Positions 18,115 to 26,124 of a stretch of DNA of 64,000 nucleotides are shown piece after piece. Position 1 is the first letter of the stretch. Every line of letters begins with the position of its first letter. The translations under genes and the position numbers were made by a program. The notes beneath the pieces are model-generated. The model saw only the letters and a program-made list of their open reading frames with translations. It was not told the origin of the DNA and did no database searches. Origin of the DNA: Capnocytophaga bilenii (GTDB taxonomy: Bacteria > Bacteroidota > Bacteroidia > Flavobacteriales > Flavobacteriaceae); assembly GCF_017565765.1 (NCBI RefSeq), contig NZ_JAGDYP010000007.1, positions 1 to 64,000 on the forward strand, read 5' to 3'.

Positions 18115-18150
18115 AAAAGAGGCTGTCTCAAAAACGGGACAGCCTCTTTT
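18115..18150. terminator. Bidirectional terminator between HMA and nrdA genes
   Basis: A 13-bp stem, AAAAGAGGCTGTC paired with GACAGCCTCTTTT, with A and T runs on both sides, between two convergent genes. Confidence 0.85.
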
Positions 18151-18179
18151 GTATTTTATAAAGAACGTAGTAAATAATA

Positions 18180-19835
18180 CTAAGCTTCGCAGCTGCTGCA
18201 ATTTACAAAGTTCATTATCATTTCTTTAGCCACCGACTGGCTTCGTTGGTAATACAACGATTTTACCCCCAGCTTCCAAGCTTCAATCATTACTTTATTC
18301 ACATCTTTGATAGGCATTACTGAAGGGATATTCAAATTCAAACTCTGCCCTTGGTCTATATACGCTTGGCGCTGTGCTGCCTGCGATACAATTTCCATAG
18401 GCGAAATTTCTTTAAAGGTCTTAAACACGTTCTTTTCTAACTGCGATAGCTCTTGCAAATGCTGTACAGAGCCATTATTCAAGCGTATAGAACGCCATAT
18501 ATCTTCATTATTCAATCCTTTTTCCTCCAATAATTGGGTAAGATACTTGTTTTTGCGCATAAAGTTACCCTTAGAAAGCCCTACTTTGTAATAATTGCTT
18601 GAATAAGGCTCGATACCTGGTGATACTTGTCCTAAAATAGCCGAACTTGATGTTGTAGGTGCAATTGCCATAGTAGTAGTATTGCGCCTGCCGTAGCCTT
18701 TTAGCAATTCAGGCTCACCATAAATATGCGCTAACTCTCTGGTTGCTTTATCAGCCTCTTCACGTATATGCTTGAAGGCACGAGCGTTGAACTGGGTAGC
18801 TTCAAAGCTCTCAAAAGGTATCATATTGCGTTGTAAATACGAATGATATCCCAATACTCCCAAACCTACTGCACGATGACGCATTGCAAAGCGGCGTGCC
18901 GATTGTAAGTAATAGTTACCCTTAGTTTTTTCAATAAACTCCGATAAGACGGCATCTAAAAAGAAAACGGCAAGCTTCACTGCTTTAGTATCCTTCCATT
19001 CATCAAAAAGCTCTAAGTTCATTGAAGATAAACAACATATAAAAGATTCTTCTTCTGATGAAGGCAACATAATCTCACTGCACAAGTTACTAGAGCGAAT
19101 AATCATATCATTATCTTTGTACACCTGTGGGCGAGGACGGTTTACATTATCTGTAAACAGAATGTAAGGAAGCCCCTTTTGCTGGCGTGATTCAAGAACG
19201 CGCGCCCACAAACGGCGTTTTTCCATATCGCCATCAATCATTTCTTGCATCCAATAATCGGGCACACATAAGCCGAAGAAGAGGTTTTGTATGGGGAACT
19301 CTACATCTTTAATCTGTAGAAATTCTTCAGCATCGGGGTGGTCTATATCAAGATAAGCCGCAAAAGCACCACGCCTTACCCCTCCTTGCGATACCACATC
19401 CATAGCCGAATCAAACAGTTTCATAAAACTCACCGCACCGCTTGATTTTCCATTATCAGTAACTGCCGAACCGCGACTGCGCAATTCGCCAAAATAGCCA
19501 GAAGTACCCCCGCCTATTTTAGTCTGCATAATTACCTCGCCCAATTTGTGAGTAATACCTTCAATACTATCGGGCACGTGGACGTTGAAACAAGAAATAG
19601 GCAAACCGCGCTCGGTACCCATATTAGCCCATATAGGCGAAGAGAAGCTAATCCACCCCTTGGTAATCATCTCTTTAAAAGCAGGCTGTAATTCAGGCTT
19701 GTACAACCTACGAGCTGCAGCGTGCGTAATCCTATCTATCGCTCCCTCAACACTTTCACCCTTTAATAAATACCCCCGATTGAGTATCTGCTCAGACTCT
19801 TCGTTGAGCCACCATATATTTTTATCTTCATTCAT
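18180..19835 (-). CDS. nrdA: Ribonucleoside-diphosphate reductase large subunit (class I, no ATP-cone)
   Basis: 551 aa. Reduces ribonucleotides to deoxyribonucleotides with a small radical-donating subunit not encoded here. The active-site parts are visible: the first redox Cys in GLPISCFNV (near residue 79), the radical region SSNLCSEI, the second redox Cys in ICCLSSMNL, the loop APTTSSSAI and a C-terminal CxxC (NCSSCEA). The protein begins directly with the catalytic ten-stranded barrel and has no N-terminal ATP-cone, so activity-site allostery is probably absent. Length is short compared with the 750-800 aa classical NrdA but matches a compact Bacteroidota group. Confidence 0.9.
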   Translation of the reverse strand: MNEDKNIWWLNEESEQILNRGYLLKGESVEGAIDRITHAAARRLYKPELQPAFKEMITKGWISFSSPIWANMGTERGLPISCFNVHVPDSIEGITHKLGEVIMQTKIGGGTSGYFGELRSRGSAVTDNGKSSGAVSFMKLFDSAMDVVSQGGVRRGAFAAYLDIDHPDAEEFLQIKDVEFPIQNLFFGLCVPDYWMQEMIDGDMEKRRLWARVLESRQQKGLPYILFTDNVNRPRPQVYKDNDMIIRSSNLCSEIMLPSSEEESFICCLSSMNLELFDEWKDTKAVKLAVFFLDAVLSEFIEKTKGNYYLQSARRFAMRHRAVGLGVLGYHSYLQRNMIPFESFEATQFNARAFKHIREEADKATRELAHIYGEPELLKGYGRRNTTTMAIAPTTSSSAILGQVSPGIEPYSSNYYKVGLSKGNFMRKNKYLTQLLEEKGLNNEDIWRSIRLNNGSVQHLQELSQLEKNVFKTFKEISPMEIVSQAAQRQAYIDQGQSLNLNIPSVMPIKDVNKVMIEAWKLGVKSLYYQRSQSVAKEMIMNFVNCSSCEA

Positions 19836-19989
19836 AATTTTACTTTTTCAAGGGTGCAAAATAACGGCTTTTATTTTGATTTACAAAATTTAAATATTAA
19901 CACAGTTTTCAACAACTCCACCACCAATACGCACACTCACTCCTTCAGCAAAGGATAAAATTGGCGCACCAAAAATTAATCATCAATCA

Positions 19990-20019
19990 TTGATATTTAA
20001 ACATTATTTACTATTTTTG
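19990..20019 (+). promoter_or_regulatory. Promoter of the SAM hydrolase-like gene
   Basis: TTG (19990-19992), 19-base spacer, TATTTTTG (20012-20019), 17 bases before the ATG. Together with its flanks it is almost identical to the minus-strand promoter at 3505-3534. Confidence 0.8.
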
Positions 20020-20036
20020 CCCCAAATCATAGTTTT

Positions 20037-20864
20037 ATGCAGATTATCACCTTAACTACCGATTATGGGCTGCGAGATTATTCAGTTGCAGCAGTAAAAG
20101 GAGCACTTTACAGAGAGTGCCCCACGGCTACTATTGTAGATATTTCGCATCAAATTTCACCCTTCGACATCTTCCAAACAGCTTATATACTAAAAAATGC
20201 CTATATTCACTTCCCCAAAGGTAGTATTCACGTAATAGGTGTGGATGATGAACGCACCTCACAAAAAAAACACCTTATTATGTACTATAACGGACATTAT
20301 TTTATAGGTGCCGATAGTGGTATCTTCAATCTAATAACCGATAATAAGGAAAATATGGAACTATATGAGTTCAAACATCAATATCCTTCAGAACTATTCC
20401 CCACCTTGTTCGTCTTTCCAAGTATCGTACAGCAAATTTACAACAACGTTCCACTTGCCAAAATTGGCACTAAAACCGAACAATACATAAGAGCTACCTA
20501 CTTAAAACCAGAAGTAAACGCCGATAATACTTATATTTATGGTGCTATAATGTATATAGACCATTATGGCAACGCCGTGAGTAACATTACACAAGAACTC
20601 TTTGAAGAAGTACGACAAGGACGCTCCTTTGAAGTAATCTTCAAAATGTACCCCTTTGATAAAATTTACAAATACTACAGCGAAATAGTTCGCAAATACT
20701 CCATAGAAGAACGCTCAGAAAAAGACGGCGAAAGTATGCTCTTGTTCAACGAACTCGGTTATTTACAAATCAGCATTTATAGAAGTAATTGTGATACCGT
20801 AGGAGGTGCTGCTTCACTTTTAGGAATCTACTTACACGACAGAGTATCGATACAATTTAAGTAA
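20037..20864 (+). CDS. SAM hydroxide adenosyltransferase / DUF62 family protein
   Basis: 275 aa. Related to fluorinase/chlorinase; most bacterial members hydrolyse S-adenosylmethionine to adenosine and methionine with an activated water. Landmarks: ITLTTDYGLRDYSVAAVKG with the SAM-binding Asp at the N-terminus, VDISHQISPFDI, the HVIGVDDER segment, FIGADSGIFNL, and the C-terminal domain beginning YIDHYGNAVSNI. Size matches the family. Monocistronic. The physiological role of this family is unclear. Confidence 0.87.
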   Translation: MQIITLTTDYGLRDYSVAAVKGALYRECPTATIVDISHQISPFDIFQTAYILKNAYIHFPKGSIHVIGVDDERTSQKKHLIMYYNGHYFIGADSGIFNLITDNKENMELYEFKHQYPSELFPTLFVFPSIVQQIYNNVPLAKIGTKTEQYIRATYLKPEVNADNTYIYGAIMYIDHYGNAVSNITQELFEEVRQGRSFEVIFKMYPFDKIYKYYSEIVRKYSIEERSEKDGESMLLFNELGYLQISIYRSNCDTVGGAASLLGIYLHDRVSIQFK

Positions 20865-20942
20865 AAAATTAACTATCAGTATTTTAGCAATACCCTACTC
20901 CTACTCCTATATTTTTTGGATTAAAAATATAGGAAACTTTTT

Positions 20943-20972
20943 TTGTTTATTAAGTTTTTTGTAGTATCTTTG
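20943..20972 (+). promoter_or_regulatory. Promoter of the RND adaptor gene
   Basis: TTG (20943-20945), 19-base spacer, TATCTTTG (20965-20972). The leader to the ATG at 21046 would be about 70 bases. Confidence 0.75.
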
Positions 20973-21045
20973 CACCCCGAAAATAAAGTTGTTATCAGAA
21001 AAACACTTTAGTTACAACTTATCATAAAATATAATCTTATAACAA

Positions 21046-22113
21046 ATGAAAAAAGTTATCACTGTAATTATTATTATAGCCTGTTTAGGCTTAATGGGAT
21101 ACAAATTGTACTCTAATAAACAAAAAAATGAACAAGAAGTGGCTATCGTTGCCCAAAAAGATGCTAAAGTAGCTGTACGTATAGCCAAAGTTACTGAAGA
21201 AAAAATAAGCGACTTATTTACCGCTAATGGTACTTTCGTAGCCGAACAAGACTTAGAGGTATCTTCTGAAATGGGCGGACAAGTAGTGAAAATATTAGTA
21301 AAAGAAGGCGATTATGTGAGTGCCGGACAAATATTAGCACAAACAAAAAGCGACAGAACCAATGTGCAACTTGAAAATGCTAAAGCTGCCCTACAAACAG
21401 CCCAATCAGACCTTAAACGTTTTGAAAGTGCTTTTAATACAGGAGGGGTAACCGCTCAACAATTGGAACAAGCCCGTTTGCAACTGAAGAATGCACAAGC
21501 CAACTACAATTCGGCTTCTATACAATCAGGCAATACCGAAGTACGTAGCAAAATTAGTGGTATTGTTAGTAGCAAGAATGTAGAAGAGGGTACATTGGTA
21601 AATCTAGGGCAACCACTATTCAATGTAGTAAATATAGATTTCTTGAAGCTAAAAATAACTGTTGATGAGCAACAAGTAGGCAGATTAAAAGTAGGTGAAA
21701 CTATTAAAGTGCGCCCAAGTGCCTCACCCGAAACTATAGAGGGTAAAGTAATTTTTATTGCTCCTAAAGCTAACAATGCTTTAAAATTCCCCGTAGAGGT
21801 ATTAGTAGCCAATAAGGATAAAAAGCTAAGAGCTGGAATGTATGCTACAGCAGCCTTTGGCAACGAGAGTACAGCTTCCAATATATTGGTAGTGCCACAC
21901 GCTGCTTTTGTGGGTAGTGTAAGCCAAAATAAGATTTTCAAGGTAGTAAAAACAGGCGAAGATGATTTAAAAGCCGAAATGATTACAGTACAAAGTGGTC
22001 GCAACTTTGGTGATAAAGTAGAAATATTATCGGGCTTAAATGCTGGAGATGAAGTTGTTGTAAGCGGACAAATAAACCTTGATAATCAAACTCCTATAAG
22101 AGTAGTAGAATAG
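21046..22113 (+). CDS. Efflux RND transporter periplasmic adaptor (membrane fusion protein)
   Basis: 355 aa. An N-terminal membrane anchor (about 4-20) is followed by the biotinyl-lipoyl half (EMGGQVVKILVKEGDYVSAG), an alpha-helical hairpin rich in Gln and Ala (about 105-160), the second lipoyl half, and beta-barrel and membrane-proximal domains ending SGLNAGDEVVVSGQ. It would bridge an inner-membrane pump and an outer-membrane channel. No RND permease or TolC-like gene is adjacent: a terminator and a convergent unrelated gene follow directly. The partner must be elsewhere or the pump is of another type. Confidence 0.88.
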   Translation: MKKVITVIIIIACLGLMGYKLYSNKQKNEQEVAIVAQKDAKVAVRIAKVTEEKISDLFTANGTFVAEQDLEVSSEMGGQVVKILVKEGDYVSAGQILAQTKSDRTNVQLENAKAALQTAQSDLKRFESAFNTGGVTAQQLEQARLQLKNAQANYNSASIQSGNTEVRSKISGIVSSKNVEEGTLVNLGQPLFNVVNIDFLKLKITVDEQQVGRLKVGETIKVRPSASPETIEGKVIFIAPKANNALKFPVEVLVANKDKKLRAGMYATAAFGNESTASNILVVPHAAFVGSVSQNKIFKVVKTGEDDLKAEMITVQSGRNFGDKVEILSGLNAGDEVVVSGQINLDNQTPIRVVE

Positions 22114-22133
22114 AAGTTTTTATAGCTTTATAC

Positions 22134-22170
22134 AAAAAAAGCCGTCAGTAAAATAACTGATGGCTTTTTT
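22134..22170 (+). terminator. Terminator of the RND adaptor gene
   Basis: AAAAAGCCGTCAGT pairs with ACTGATGGCTTTTT around a 6-base loop, with one G-T pair, followed by T residues. It may also act for the convergent gene. Confidence 0.8.
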
Positions 22171-22188
22171 ATTATATTGTAACAATGA

Positions 22189-22791
22189 TTACTCATCGCC
22201 GTCCATATATTCCAAAAACTCTTTGATAATTTTGGTAGGGTTAGCTTTTTTCGTCCATAGAACAGGGGTTTCTTCAAAATCGTGGTGATGAATAATGATG
22301 GGTATGTTCTTACCAAATACTTTTTCAATAATGCCTTCATCAAAGAGTTGTTTTGCAAGGGCTATTACTTCTTTGATAAATTCTTTGTCAAACTTATCAC
22401 CTTTTTTAAGGAGCTTTTCATATAATTCGTCATCGTGTTCTATAGCTCGTTCATTTTCTTCGTCTGTATAGAAATAGGGTGTTTTGGCGAACCATTTGGC
22501 TAATAGCTTGTCTTTTTTACCTCCAATAGTTTCTAAATCGTTTTGTAGCCAATAATCATAGTGCCATTTAGCTTCTTCTTTAGAGGGCGCATTGTAGATT
22601 TCCTCCTTTACGTTGTTCAGGGTGTTGTAACTAAGTGTAACTTTTGGAAAACGCAAATCGTCATCTTCGCAGGTATAACACAATGAAAGTGTGTATATAT
22701 CTTTGAGTTCTTCATCATTGGCTATTTCCTGAACAGCGTTTTTCAACTTTTCATAACTCTTTTCTACAAAGTTCTTTTTCTCTTTTTCCAC
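22189..22791 (-). CDS. Acidic cytosolic protein of unknown function
   Basis: 200 aa, not recognised. No signal peptide or membrane segment. It is rich in Glu, Asp and Lys, with a Trp/Tyr-rich centre (EAKWHYDYWLQND) and a HHHDFEE patch near the C-terminus. Size and composition recall small immunity or SMI1/DUF4303-like proteins, but no toxin lies beside it. A TACTTTTG box is present at 22851-22858. Confidence 0.55.
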   Translation of the reverse strand: MEKEKKNFVEKSYEKLKNAVQEIANDEELKDIYTLSLCYTCEDDDLRFPKVTLSYNTLNNVKEEIYNAPSKEEAKWHYDYWLQNDLETIGGKKDKLLAKWFAKTPYFYTDEENERAIEHDDELYEKLLKKGDKFDKEFIKEVIALAKQLFDEGIIEKVFGKNIPIIIHHHDFEETPVLWTKKANPTKIIKEFLEYMDGDE

Positions 22792-22850
22792 TATAAAATG
22801 TTGTTTTTAGTTTATATTTTTTTGAATTGTTTTTCTTAAAAAAATGCCTG

Positions 22851-22858
22851 CAAAAGTA
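22851..22858 (-). promoter_or_regulatory. -7 box of the acidic hypothetical gene
   Basis: TACTTTTG on the minus strand, 59 bases before the ATG at 22791; the -33 element is not clear. Confidence 0.4.
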
Positions 22859-22913
22859 CATTTTTTATTTGATATAGCGAAACTTTTATTTTATTTTTTT
22901 TATCATTAGTAGT

Positions 22914-23282
22914 TTAGCTTACAATTTTGTATTTATTAGTAAGTTTCAGGGCTACAGTTTCTCCAAAGGAGGTAGTGTTTTTTACTTGTATTTCATTGTT
23001 ACTCTGCTGTATAGTGAGTGTGAGTTGCAAAGAGGGGTGTTCCTGTGGATTGATAAGAGCCATAAACTTTACATTGGTAGTTTTTTCTAAGAAGAGTTCT
23101 TTGCCTGTAATTTCTTCAGTAATATTCTTAATTATTTGCATCATACACACTCCTGGTGTAATAGAGTTATTAGGAAAATGCCCTTCAAAAATAGGATGTT
23201 GAGGGTTGAGGGTAATCGTGCAAAGGTAATTTTCAGCATCTTGCTGCTCCAAACTGCTGAGGGTATAAAAATCTTTTAGCAT
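22914..23282 (-). CDS. FabZ-like hotdog-fold 3-hydroxyacyl-ACP dehydratase
   Basis: 122 aa. Single hotdog domain with the FabZ-type motif HPIFEGHFPNNSITPGVCM at about residues 29-47. The motif's first His is the likely catalytic one. It would dehydrate a 3-hydroxyacyl-ACP. Context places it in a lipid or polyene pathway rather than primary fatty-acid synthesis: it is the last gene of a run with a LolA-like protein, a polysaccharide deacetylase and a ketosynthase-like protein, which I associate with flexirubin/aryl-polyene clusters. Confidence 0.75.
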   Translation of the reverse strand: MLKDFYTLSSLEQQDAENYLCTITLNPQHPIFEGHFPNNSITPGVCMMQIIKNITEEITGKELFLEKTTNVKFMALINPQEHPSLQLTLTIQQSNNEIQVKNTTSFGETVALKLTNKYKIVS

Positions 23283-23321
23283 AGGTTTAATAAGGATTTA
23301 AACTTTATTTTAGTAAACAAA

Positions 23322-23936
23322 CTACATTGTAAAATTTGTTTCATCAATATTGGTGTTCAGCTTTTTATTGCTAAACAATATTTCGGTATAATCTTTTGAG
23401 GGTTGTATGAGTTTCACTCGTTCTACTATGTAATCAGCTCCAAAATAGAGTTCTATTTCGCCTATATACTTTAGTAACTTCTTATCGGTGGGCAGGAGCT
23501 TTACAAGGGTACTTTTGTCTGTTTTGGTGTAGCTGATAGTAAAAGCTTTATCGTTGAACATATCGCCTGTGATAGTGCCTATTATAAGGTTGTTTATCTT
23601 CTTAAAGGCTTTATTATCAGCGTTTATTTGTGATACTTTTCCTGCATCGTTTATAGTGATATGGTTGTTATGGAAGATAATTCGGTACTGATAGGGCTTG
23701 GTGTATTGCCAATTGAGTTTAGCGGGCTTAGCAAAAGCCATTTTGCCAAAGCTCTCAATATCCTTGGTCATAAAATCGGAGTGTTTTCTTTGCAAAAAGT
23801 CGGTTTGCATTGTTTGTATAGATTGATTTTTGGCTTGTACTTGGGCTTTGAAGGTTTGCACTTGTGCTGGCGTAAGAGTTTGTGCTTGCGCTAAATAACA
23901 GCCACAGAGGCTAAAAAGTATCAACAGTTTTTTCAT
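23322..23936 (-). CDS. LolA-like outer-membrane lipoprotein carrier protein
   Basis: 204 aa. Signal peptide (about 1-19, ending AQAQ), then the LolA/LolB half-barrel pattern: MQTDFLQRKHSDFM, GKMAFAKPAKLNWQY and a C-terminal NIDETNFTM. It should carry a lipid-like molecule through the periplasm. Many flexirubin and aryl-polyene clusters carry such a gene for pigment export. It overlaps the deacetylase gene by 4 bases. Confidence 0.78.
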   Translation of the reverse strand: MKKLLILFSLCGCYLAQAQTLTPAQVQTFKAQVQAKNQSIQTMQTDFLQRKHSDFMTKDIESFGKMAFAKPAKLNWQYTKPYQYRIIFHNNHITINDAGKVSQINADNKAFKKINNLIIGTITGDMFNDKAFTISYTKTDKSTLVKLLPTDKKLLKYIGEIELYFGADYIVERVKLIQPSKDYTEILFSNKKLNTNIDETNFTM

Positions 23937-24670
23937 TCTATATGGTTTGTAATTGTATAGTTATTTTCTTTGAGGTATTGCAATAAGCGTTCCAGAACGC
24001 GAAGAGTATGTAAGTGCTTATCGTGTAGCAGGATTATATTGCCGTGAGTGAGTTTGCGTACAATTCTATTAAAAAGTTGGTCTTCATCTTTGATAATTGT
24101 ATCCAAGGAGCGTATATCCCAACCTATAGTTTTTTTGCCCGTAGTGCGTATGGCTTTAGCTAATTTGGGATTGGTAATGCCATAGGGCGGACGGAATAGG
24201 TGGGTGTGTATGCCTAATTGTGCTAAGGCTTCATCGGTGCGGTTAATTTCGTTTATGAGCTTTTGGGTACTGAATAGGTTTTTGGGTTGGTGACTAAAGG
24301 TGTGGTTGCCTATGAGGTGCCCTTCAGCCTGCATACGATTGATGATTTCAGGGTATTTTTGTACTTGCTCACCTATACAGAAAAAGATAGCTTTGGCGTC
24401 ATAACGTTGTAATAAGTCTAAGAATTGCGGGGTAAGTTCAGAAGGTCCGTCATCAAAAGTAAGAACTATTGTTTTGGTGGGTCGTTGTTTTAAAAAATAC
24501 TGAGTTTTTACAAAATACGACAACCTCACATCAAAAACGCCCCACGAAGTGATGCCTAAATATATGAGTGTTAGCGTTATATAGGTATAAAAAGGCTGCT
24601 GCCATAGGGTACAAGTGGCTATGGCGAGTAAAAAGAGTATAGTAATATAAAAATGTTTGCTTAATTTCAT
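23933..24670 (-). CDS. Polysaccharide deacetylase family protein (NodB domain)
   Basis: 245 aa. Two N-terminal hydrophobic segments (about 7-22 and 26-43) anchor it in the inner membrane. The NodB domain follows with LTFDDGPS (catalytic Asp pair), the zinc motif GNHTFSHQ, FRPPYG, and IILLHD. It removes acyl groups from a carbohydrate or related substrate outside the cytoplasm. Neighbouring genes suggest a link to polyene pigment or envelope lipid assembly, but peptidoglycan or glycan deacetylation cannot be excluded. Confidence 0.82.
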   Translation of the reverse strand: MKLSKHFYITILFLLAIATCTLWQQPFYTYITLTLIYLGITSWGVFDVRLSYFVKTQYFLKQRPTKTIVLTFDDGPSELTPQFLDLLQRYDAKAIFFCIGEQVQKYPEIINRMQAEGHLIGNHTFSHQPKNLFSTQKLINEINRTDEALAQLGIHTHLFRPPYGITNPKLAKAIRTTGKKTIGWDIRSLDTIIKDEDQLFNRIVRKLTHGNIILLHDKHLHTLRVLERLLQYLKENNYTITNHIE

Positions 24671-24712
24671 ATGTTTTTATTCATTTGCAATTGCAATGCT
24701 ATAAATTTTCTA

Positions 24713-25654
24713 TTACAACGAAGCTAATAATACCAAACTAAAGTCCTTATTGCGATAGGAATTGATAAGCAATACATATTTTGCTTGGGTGTGTTTTATA
24801 TAGTGGCTGGCGTAACATAAACCAAAGGCAGAGGCGGTGTAATACTCGGCACAAAGAGGCTTGTAATGTATGGTGGGAGTAGCAATATTGCGTTGTTGGT
24901 CTTCGCCTGTAAAAATGAGGGTTATATCATCAAGGGTAAGGTTGTTTCGGTTTAGGAAATTGGTGAGAAATGGGGAAAACTCATCGGGGGTGAGTTCATT
25001 ACGCAGGGTTATATCAACAAGCTGAGCATAAGTAGAAGAGGTTGGTACTGATGAAAGTACAAAAAAGCTCGCCCCCTCCCCTTTTTGGTTAAGCCCTACC
25101 AAATTATGCAAAAAAACAGTGTGGGGGCTGTGCTCATCAACTCCACCTACCAAAGCGGTAGCGATAGTGCCTTGTTCCATTTGTATTTTGGCATCTAATA
25201 AGGCAGACTCAAACGATACGGCTCCGTTTACGTAAGTAAAATTAAGCCCTTTGCACTGCAAATTGAGGGCTATTTGCCCTGCAACTGTGTTGTGCGTAGA
25301 TTGTATAAAAGAGGTAGGGGTGAGATGCTGCTCATTATTCTGAAGGAGTGCCGTAAGAAATTTTTCGGAATCTTGCACGCAACCCATACCTGTACCTACC
25401 AAAATAGCATCGGGAGTGGTGATATTAGCTTCTTTGAGAGCTTCGGTAGCGGTGGCTATGCCCATTTTTACGCCTTTAGCCATACGCCTACTGGCATTGG
25501 GGGTTATATACTCTTTATAAGAAGGTTCTTGAGCGTAATACACTTCTTCAGAAGAAACTTTAAGCGCTGCTATGCTTTGTTCTTCCTGAAAGAAATGGGT
25601 TAAGAAAGTAGGTTGTATTGAGATACAGGATGTTCCGTTGATGTAGGAGTTCAT
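24713..25654 (-). CDS. Ketosynthase-like protein without the active-site cysteine
   Basis: 313 aa, thiolase fold, shorter than the ~410 aa of FabF. VGTGMGCVQDSEKF and the STHNTVAGQIAL and VGGVDEHSP segments align with beta-ketoacyl synthases. The nucleophile elbow reads YVNGAVSFESA: where an active enzyme has Cys there is none, and the downstream HGTGT-type His motif is also not recognisable. It therefore resembles a chain-length factor or structural partner rather than a condensing enzyme. It lies between a small lipoprotein gene and the deacetylase, in the ccsBA operon. Confidence 0.7.
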   Translation of the reverse strand: MNSYINGTSCISIQPTFLTHFFQEEQSIAALKVSSEEVYYAQEPSYKEYITPNASRRMAKGVKMGIATATEALKEANITTPDAILVGTGMGCVQDSEKFLTALLQNNEQHLTPTSFIQSTHNTVAGQIALNLQCKGLNFTYVNGAVSFESALLDAKIQMEQGTIATALVGGVDEHSPHTVFLHNLVGLNQKGEGASFFVLSSVPTSSTYAQLVDITLRNELTPDEFSPFLTNFLNRNNLTLDDITLIFTGEDQQRNIATPTIHYKPLCAEYYTASAFGLCYASHYIKHTQAKYVLLINSYRNKDFSLVLLASL

Positions 25655-25668
25655 TTAATTATTAATGA

Positions 25669-26124
25669 TTAATGGTTGATGAAAAGGTTTATTTTTTGTT
25701 GTGTTTCGGTATCTACAGGTAAATATTTATTGACTATGAGTGTATCGGTTTCATCATCGTGAATAAAAGTATGAATGCTCTTTAAAAAGGGTTTTTCTTT
25801 TAAAAGAATTTTATATTGATCTGTACGAGTGTTACCTTGAAACATATTTACCTCTAATGTATCGGCATTATTTACAACATTCATCTCATTGACTGTGATT
25901 GTATCATCATAAAACATATAAAAATAGGGTATTAAATATGATTGTTTTGAATAGCGCAAATAGTATTTTGTACTTTTTTCGTCTTGATAGCACTTTATAG
26001 TATCTCCTTTAAAAAGAATTTCCTTTTTGTTAGCTTCTTCAAATAGTGCTACATTCTGTGTGTTTTGTTGTTTTTCAACACAGCCTAACAAGAGCATTAA
26101 TAGTATAACTATCAGATATTTCAT
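25669..26124 (-). CDS. Small lipoprotein of unknown function
   Basis: 151 aa. Signal peptide with lipobox LLLGC, Cys15. The mature part is rich in Thr, Asp and Tyr and shows no recognised domain. Its ATG overlaps the ccsBA stop by 4 bases and 14 bases separate it from the ketosynthase-like gene, so it is co-transcribed with both. Confidence 0.65.
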   Translation of the reverse strand: MKYLIVILLMLLLGCVEKQQNTQNVALFEEANKKEILFKGDTIKCYQDEKSTKYYLRYSKQSYLIPYFYMFYDDTITVNEMNVVNNADTLEVNMFQGNTRTDQYKILLKEKPFLKSIHTFIHDDETDTLIVNKYLPVDTETQQKINLFINH

